A DNA stretch of 64,000 bases, taken from the NCBI RefSeq assembly GCF_032884065.1, contig NC_088872.1, positions 6,380,186-6,444,185 on the forward strand, in the 5' to 3' direction. The translations under genes and the position numbers were made by a program. The notes below the pieces were generated by a model that had not been told where the DNA came from, searched no databases, and saw nothing but the letters and a program-made list of their open reading frames with translations. This DNA is from Artemia franciscana (Eukaryota; Arthropoda; Branchiopoda; Anostraca; Artemiidae). Positions 27,401 to 33,400 of the stretch are shown here, one piece after another. How positions within the stretch are numbered: position 1 is the first letter of the stretch; each line of letters opens with the position of its first letter.

Positions 27401-30400
27401 TTATGCGTAACTTAACGTAAAAAAAGCTTTAACGAAAGAATTTTCAGGGTATAATAAATAATACAGTAAATAATATCAGTATTTAAAGTCGGTAATTCTC
27501 ACTTCGTTAAGCAAAAAGAAAAAAAAAGTTTCTTGGTGCATTACCATATGCCTATGGTCATCAAGGCTATCCCGGCAGTCTTTTAAAGTTAATCCCTTCT
27601 AGGGTTTTCTTGTAAGGAAACTTAAGGTAATCCCCACTTAAATATTTGGAGACTCAGAAATACAAAAAAAGGCAATCTTGTCGGAGCTCTTTTTAACGTT
27701 GGTGTGAAAGTGGCTTGAAATTTGACTTTTAGTTGAAATTTTGACTTTAGGTTAAAATTGGTTTCAGTTTTCATTTTATTTTTTATTCATTGTATAGCTT
27801 CCTAGGTTTTAAAGAATTCGTGCGAAAAATTTTCCACTACTGGAACATGTGAGAAAATAGACGAAAAAACGTGAAATTCTAAAGCCAATAGCCAATGAAA
27901 CCTGGATTAAGTTAAAGGCGCCTATAAAAGAATGTTTAATGAATTTGTACTGATATGACTAGAGTAATCTTTTTATTGTTATTGTTGCTACTTCAGAAAA
28001 AGGATCCGGCAACAAGATATACTAAAGTTTGTATTACAATAAAATTTGGTAAATAGGAAATTGCTGACTTTGAGAATTAATGTTACTCCAACGATTTCTA
28101 TTCAAATACACGCTTTTGTATTTATATTTTTAAGTGTTCAAGTATTTTTTTTAATTTTAATTATTGCTCGAACTTGGTTTTTCACTCATTTCATCATAAA
28201 TTTCAGAAAGTCCTGGATTAGTTGGTTACTTAAGTTTTTTTCTCCGTTTGAGAATAAAATACTAATAAATGCCAGTAAATACTTAAACTGTCCTGTTAAC
28301 TCATCAACTGTTGAAAATTATTCTATCATCTCTCTATTTTTCTGTACTATCACTTAAAAATTACTACCTACCTAGTGGCCAGTAAAAACGTCCTCGAAAT
28401 TTCCTGCACTACAAAAGGAATGGAAAATGGCAGAACTACTGGACGCTATTGCCGAGTACCAAGCCAAAGGAAGTATATGGAGTGCAGAATCACAGACTTC
28501 TGTAATCACTGAGCCATATAAGACGGGTGTCGGAGTTACCCCCGTCTCGGAGTTGCCTAAGTTCATCCTAATGTATATTATAAATAAAATGCTTCATGCT
28601 TCACAATTTGTGACTAAATACTTCCTGGTTTTCCTTTGATTTTTATAATTTGTTAATAATTTAGTGTGGAAAGACCCAGGATTTCCCCTTGATTCTGGAT
28701 TCTGGATTCAACTTTCCAGGATTCTGTATTCATTATCTTCAAAACTTATTTTTATAAAAGTCGAGTTAAAGACCCGGTCGGACGACATGCATAAATAGGT
28801 GAAAACTATTGTCTAGGCTATACTCTTTTGTGAGAACTGGAGGATTTTTTATGGTCCAAACGTAAAAACCTAAAGCCCTTTAGCCCCTCCCCCAAAAAGA
28901 CATTTCTTGTTACAATCCTCTGGCCTTGAGACGAAACAAGTTACACTAACCAAACAGTGTATAAAATTCATCGCCTTATAATAAAAGCTGTGGGCTGTGT
29001 ATAATCTCTTTAAACCATATATAATAATTGCTTGCCTTCGGGCATAAAAAAAATCATATATTCCCTCTGATTATCAGAAACCAACTGACTGATTGTAAAA
29101 GTTCTTTCAAGAAATAAGCGCTTTGGATTATAATATCACGTCATTGTTTACATATTAGGAAAACGAGGTAAGATTAATTTTCGAAAAATGGCTACCACAA
29201 ACACAGATGGGCCGAACTTTGCACAAAAGGTTGATTGGGATTGGGGGTTGACTGTTTTTTAGGGAGAACTACCAATTATATAAACTAAAATTTTAATTTT
29301 ATAGTCTTCAAATTATGAGGAAATCAACAGTTTAAACAAAAGCTTAGGAAAAGCCATATGACAGAAAAAACGAAAGACTTGTTTCATACAATATCTTAAT
29401 TAAAATTTTTCAAATGTTTTTAGAGAAACTCCTTAACTAATGAGGAAAGCACTTTAAAAAATAGCTTAAGAAAGCCTATTTATTGAAAAAAAATTAAAAC
29501 CATTTTATAAAATATCTTAATTAAAACCCTTCAAGTTACGAGGAAAGAAGCAGTTTAAAAAACAGCCTAAGAAAACTGATTTAATACTGATTAAAACTGA
29601 AAAACTGATTAAAACTGATTTTTAAAAAGCACTTTAAAAAATAGCTTAAGAAAGCCTATTTATTGAAAAAAAAAGTTAAAACCATTTATAAAATATCTTA
29701 ATTAAAACCCTTCAAGTTACGAGGAAAGAACCAGTTTAAAAAACAGCCTAAGAAAACTGATTTAATACTGATTAAAACTGATTAAAACTGAAAAACTTAT
29801 TAAAACTGATTTTTAAAAAGCACTTTAAAAAATAGCTTAAGAAAGCCTATTTATTGAAAAAAAAAAGTTAAAACCATTTTATAAAATATCTTAATTAAAA
29901 CCCTTCAAGTTACGAGGAAAGAAGCAGTTTAAAAAACAGCCTAGGAAAACTGATTTAATATCGTTTTTTATTTTAGTGACCTGTGCACGCAGCCGTCCTG
30001 AATATTTTGCAAAAAGGTTGAACAATGCCATTTCTGGAGCAGGAACTCATGACAGGGCACTTATCCGCTGTATCGTCAGTAGATGCGAAATTGATCTAGC
30101 GACTATTAAAGAATATTACATTCACATGTATGGGAGAGCTCTAGAAGAAGATATAAAGGTAAGACACGCCTTTTTTTTTCTTATAATCCAATCAGATGCA
30201 TGTTTTTTTTTACAAAAGGTCTTTATGTAGAAATGAAAGTATAAAGAAGTACAAGCTGTATATGTTAAATGTGTAATTGTTTATTACAAATATTTTGGAC
30301 AGGTAATAACGCATGTTTCCAAAGGTTTTTCAATGGATTTTACATTGGGTTTAGGCGTTTTTGTGTAACTTAGGAACCCAAACTTTTTTTTATTAATATA

Positions 30401-33400
30401 AGGAAATAATAAGTTAAAATGGGAGCTATAAAACATTAATTTTTTCAGGGAATAATTATTAAGGGAAAAAAGACCCTTTTCTGCCTTAAGGAAATCGTTT
30501 TGGACTTTCAGTATTTTTCCGTTTTCCCCAGCTTCGAATGGATCATTAAAGGGTATTGCTGAATACCTAATTATTGGAATTTTAGTAAATTTTTTAAATT
30601 TAATCTCTCTTAAAGTCCAATGTCTTTTTATTTTAGGAACCCTTCTTAGGGAAGATCATGGAATTAGCTGGGAATCAACACCCCTTTTAGAAAATTAACT
30701 TCTATTTGTAAAACGAAAGTTCTTTCGTATCAGTGACATGCAAAGTTCAAAGGTCTTGTGATTTGCCATCGAAAATTTTTTTTATAAGGAAAATTTGCCT
30801 TCACAACCAGGAATAGGCTGCCAACTAGGCATTTTTTTTTTTGCAAGAAACAATTTGGGTGAAAAGATTGTTTTTGCGTTCTAACTTTTACAAGTTTTTT
30901 CTTTTTTTTTCATTTTGTTGCATGGGAAACTGAAATTTTTATCTGTTAATGGAAATTACAACATATAATCTCATCTGAAATTTTCATGTGAAAATATGTG
31001 AAAAACGTGAAGCACTTTTTTTGGTATAAAGAGATGGTTTTGGATTAAAATCAAGATGCCTTCAAGCCATTGGTCAATTGGAGACAAAGCCAAGACAGAT
31101 TAGTCTGAGCGAGAGACGAAGCTGACATAAGCCTTTTTCAGGATTGAATAAAAATGATCNNNNNNNNNNNNNNNNNNNNNNNNNNNNNNNNNNNNNNNNN
31201 NNNNNNNNNNNNNNNNNNNNNNNNNNNNNNNNNNNNNNNNNNNNNNNNNNNNNNNNNNNGGTCATCAAGGCTATCCCGGCAGTCTTTTAAAGTTAATCCC
31301 TTCTAGGGTTTTCTTTTAAGGAAATTTAAGGCAATCCCCACCTAAATATTTGGAGACTCAGAAATACAAAAAAAGGCAATCTTGTTGGAGCTCTTTGTAA
31401 CGTTGGTGTGAAAGTGGCTTGAAATTTGACTTTAGTTTGTTGGTTAAAATTGGTTTCAGTTTTCATTTTATTTCTTATTCATTGTATAGCTTCCTAGGTT
31501 TTAAAGAATTCGTGCGAAAAATTTTCCACTACTGGAACGTGTGAGAAAATAGACGAAAAAACGTGAAATTCTAAAGCCAATAGCCAATGAAACTTGAATT
31601 AAGTTAAAGGCGCCTATAAAAGAATATTTAATGAATTTGTACTGATAAGACTAGAGTAATCTTTTTAATGTTATTGTTGCTAGTTCAGAAAAAGGATGCG
31701 GCAACAAGATATACTAAAGTTAGTATTACAATAAAATTTGGTAAATAGAAAATTGCTGACTTTGAGAATTAATGTTACTCCAACGATTTCTATTCAAATA
31801 CACGCTTTTTTATTTATATTTTTAAGTGTTCAAGTATTTTTTTTTTAATTTTAATTATTGCTCGAATGGTTTTTCACTCATTTCATCATAAATTTTAGAA
31901 AGTCCTGGATTAGTTGGTTACTTAAGTTTTTTTCTCCGTTTGAGAATAAAATACTAATAAATGCCAGTAAATACTTAAACTGTCCTGTTAACTCATCAGC
32001 TGTTGAAAATTATTCTATCATCTCTCTATTTTTCTGTACTATCACTTAAAAATTACTACCTACCTAATGGCCAGTAAAAACGTCCTCGAAATTTCCTGCA
32101 CTACAAAAAGAATGGAAAATGGCAGAACTACTGGACGCTATTGCCGAGTACCAAGCCAAAGGAAGTATATGGAGTGCAGAATCACAGACTTCTGTAATCA
32201 CTGAGCCATATAAGACGGGTGTCGGAGTTACCCCCGTCTGGGAGTTGCCTGTGTTCATCCTAATGTATATTATAAATAAAATGCTTCATGCTTCACAATT
32301 TGTGACTAAATACTTCCTGGTGTTCCTTTGATTTTTATAATTTGTTAATAATTTAGTGTGGAAAGACCCAGGATTTCCCCTTGATTCTGGATTCAACTTT
32401 CCAGAATTCTGTATTCATTATCTTCAAAACTTCTTTTATAAAAGTCGAGTTAAAGACCCGGTCGGACGACATGCATAAATAGGTGAAAACTATTGTCTAG
32501 GCTATACTCTTTTGTGAGAACTGGAGGATTTTTTATGGTCCAAACGTAAAAACCTAAAGCTCTTTACCCCCTCCCCCAAAAAGACATTTCTTTTTACAAT
32601 CCTCTGGCCTTGAGACGAAACAAGTTAAACTAACCAAACAGTGTATAAAATTCATCGCCTTATAATAAAAGCTGTGGGCTGTATATAATCTCTTTAAATC
32701 GTATATGATAATTTCTTGCCTTCGGGCATTAAAAAAGTCATATATTCCCTCTGATTATCAGAAACCAACTGACTGATTGTAAAAGTTCTTTCAAGAAATA
32801 AGCGCTTTGGATTATAATATCACGTCATTGTTTACATATTAGGAAAACGAGGTAAGATTAATTTTCGAAAAATGGCTACCACAAACACAGATGGGCCGAA
32901 CTTTGCACAAAAGGTTGATTGGGATTGGGGGTTGACTGTTTTTTAGGGAGAACTACCAATTATATAAACTAAAATCTTAATTTTATAGTCTTCAAATTAT
33001 GAGGAAATCAACAGTTTAAACAAAAGCTTAGGAAAAGCCATATGACAGAAAAAACGAAAGACTTGTTTCATACAATATCTTAATTAAAATTTTTCAAATT
33101 TTTTTAGAGAAACTCCTTAACTAATGAGGAAAGCACTTTAAAAAATAGCTTAAGAAAGCCTATTTATTGAAAAAAAATTAAAACCATTTTATAAAATATC
33201 TTAATTAAAACCCTTCAAGTTACGAGGAAAGAAGCAGTTTAAAAAACAGCCTAAGAAAACTGATTTAATACTGATTAAAACTGATTAAAACTGAAAAACT
33301 GATTAAAACTGATTTTTAAAAAGCACTTTAAAAAATAGCTTAAGAAAGCCTATTTATTGAAAAAAAAAGTTAAAACCATTTATAAAATATCTTAATTAAA

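Larger units (their letters stand above)
27556..31159 (+). repeat. 3.6-kb duplicated block, copy 1, ends at the gap
   Basis: The block begins GGTCATCAAGGCTATCCCGG and runs collinearly with 31260-34849, with scattered substitutions and short indels (a few percent by eye). It contains the annexin repeat-4 exon, three tandem units upstream of it, and intron sequence. Copy 1 stops at the last base before the N run, ending AAAAATGATC. Confidence 0.95.
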
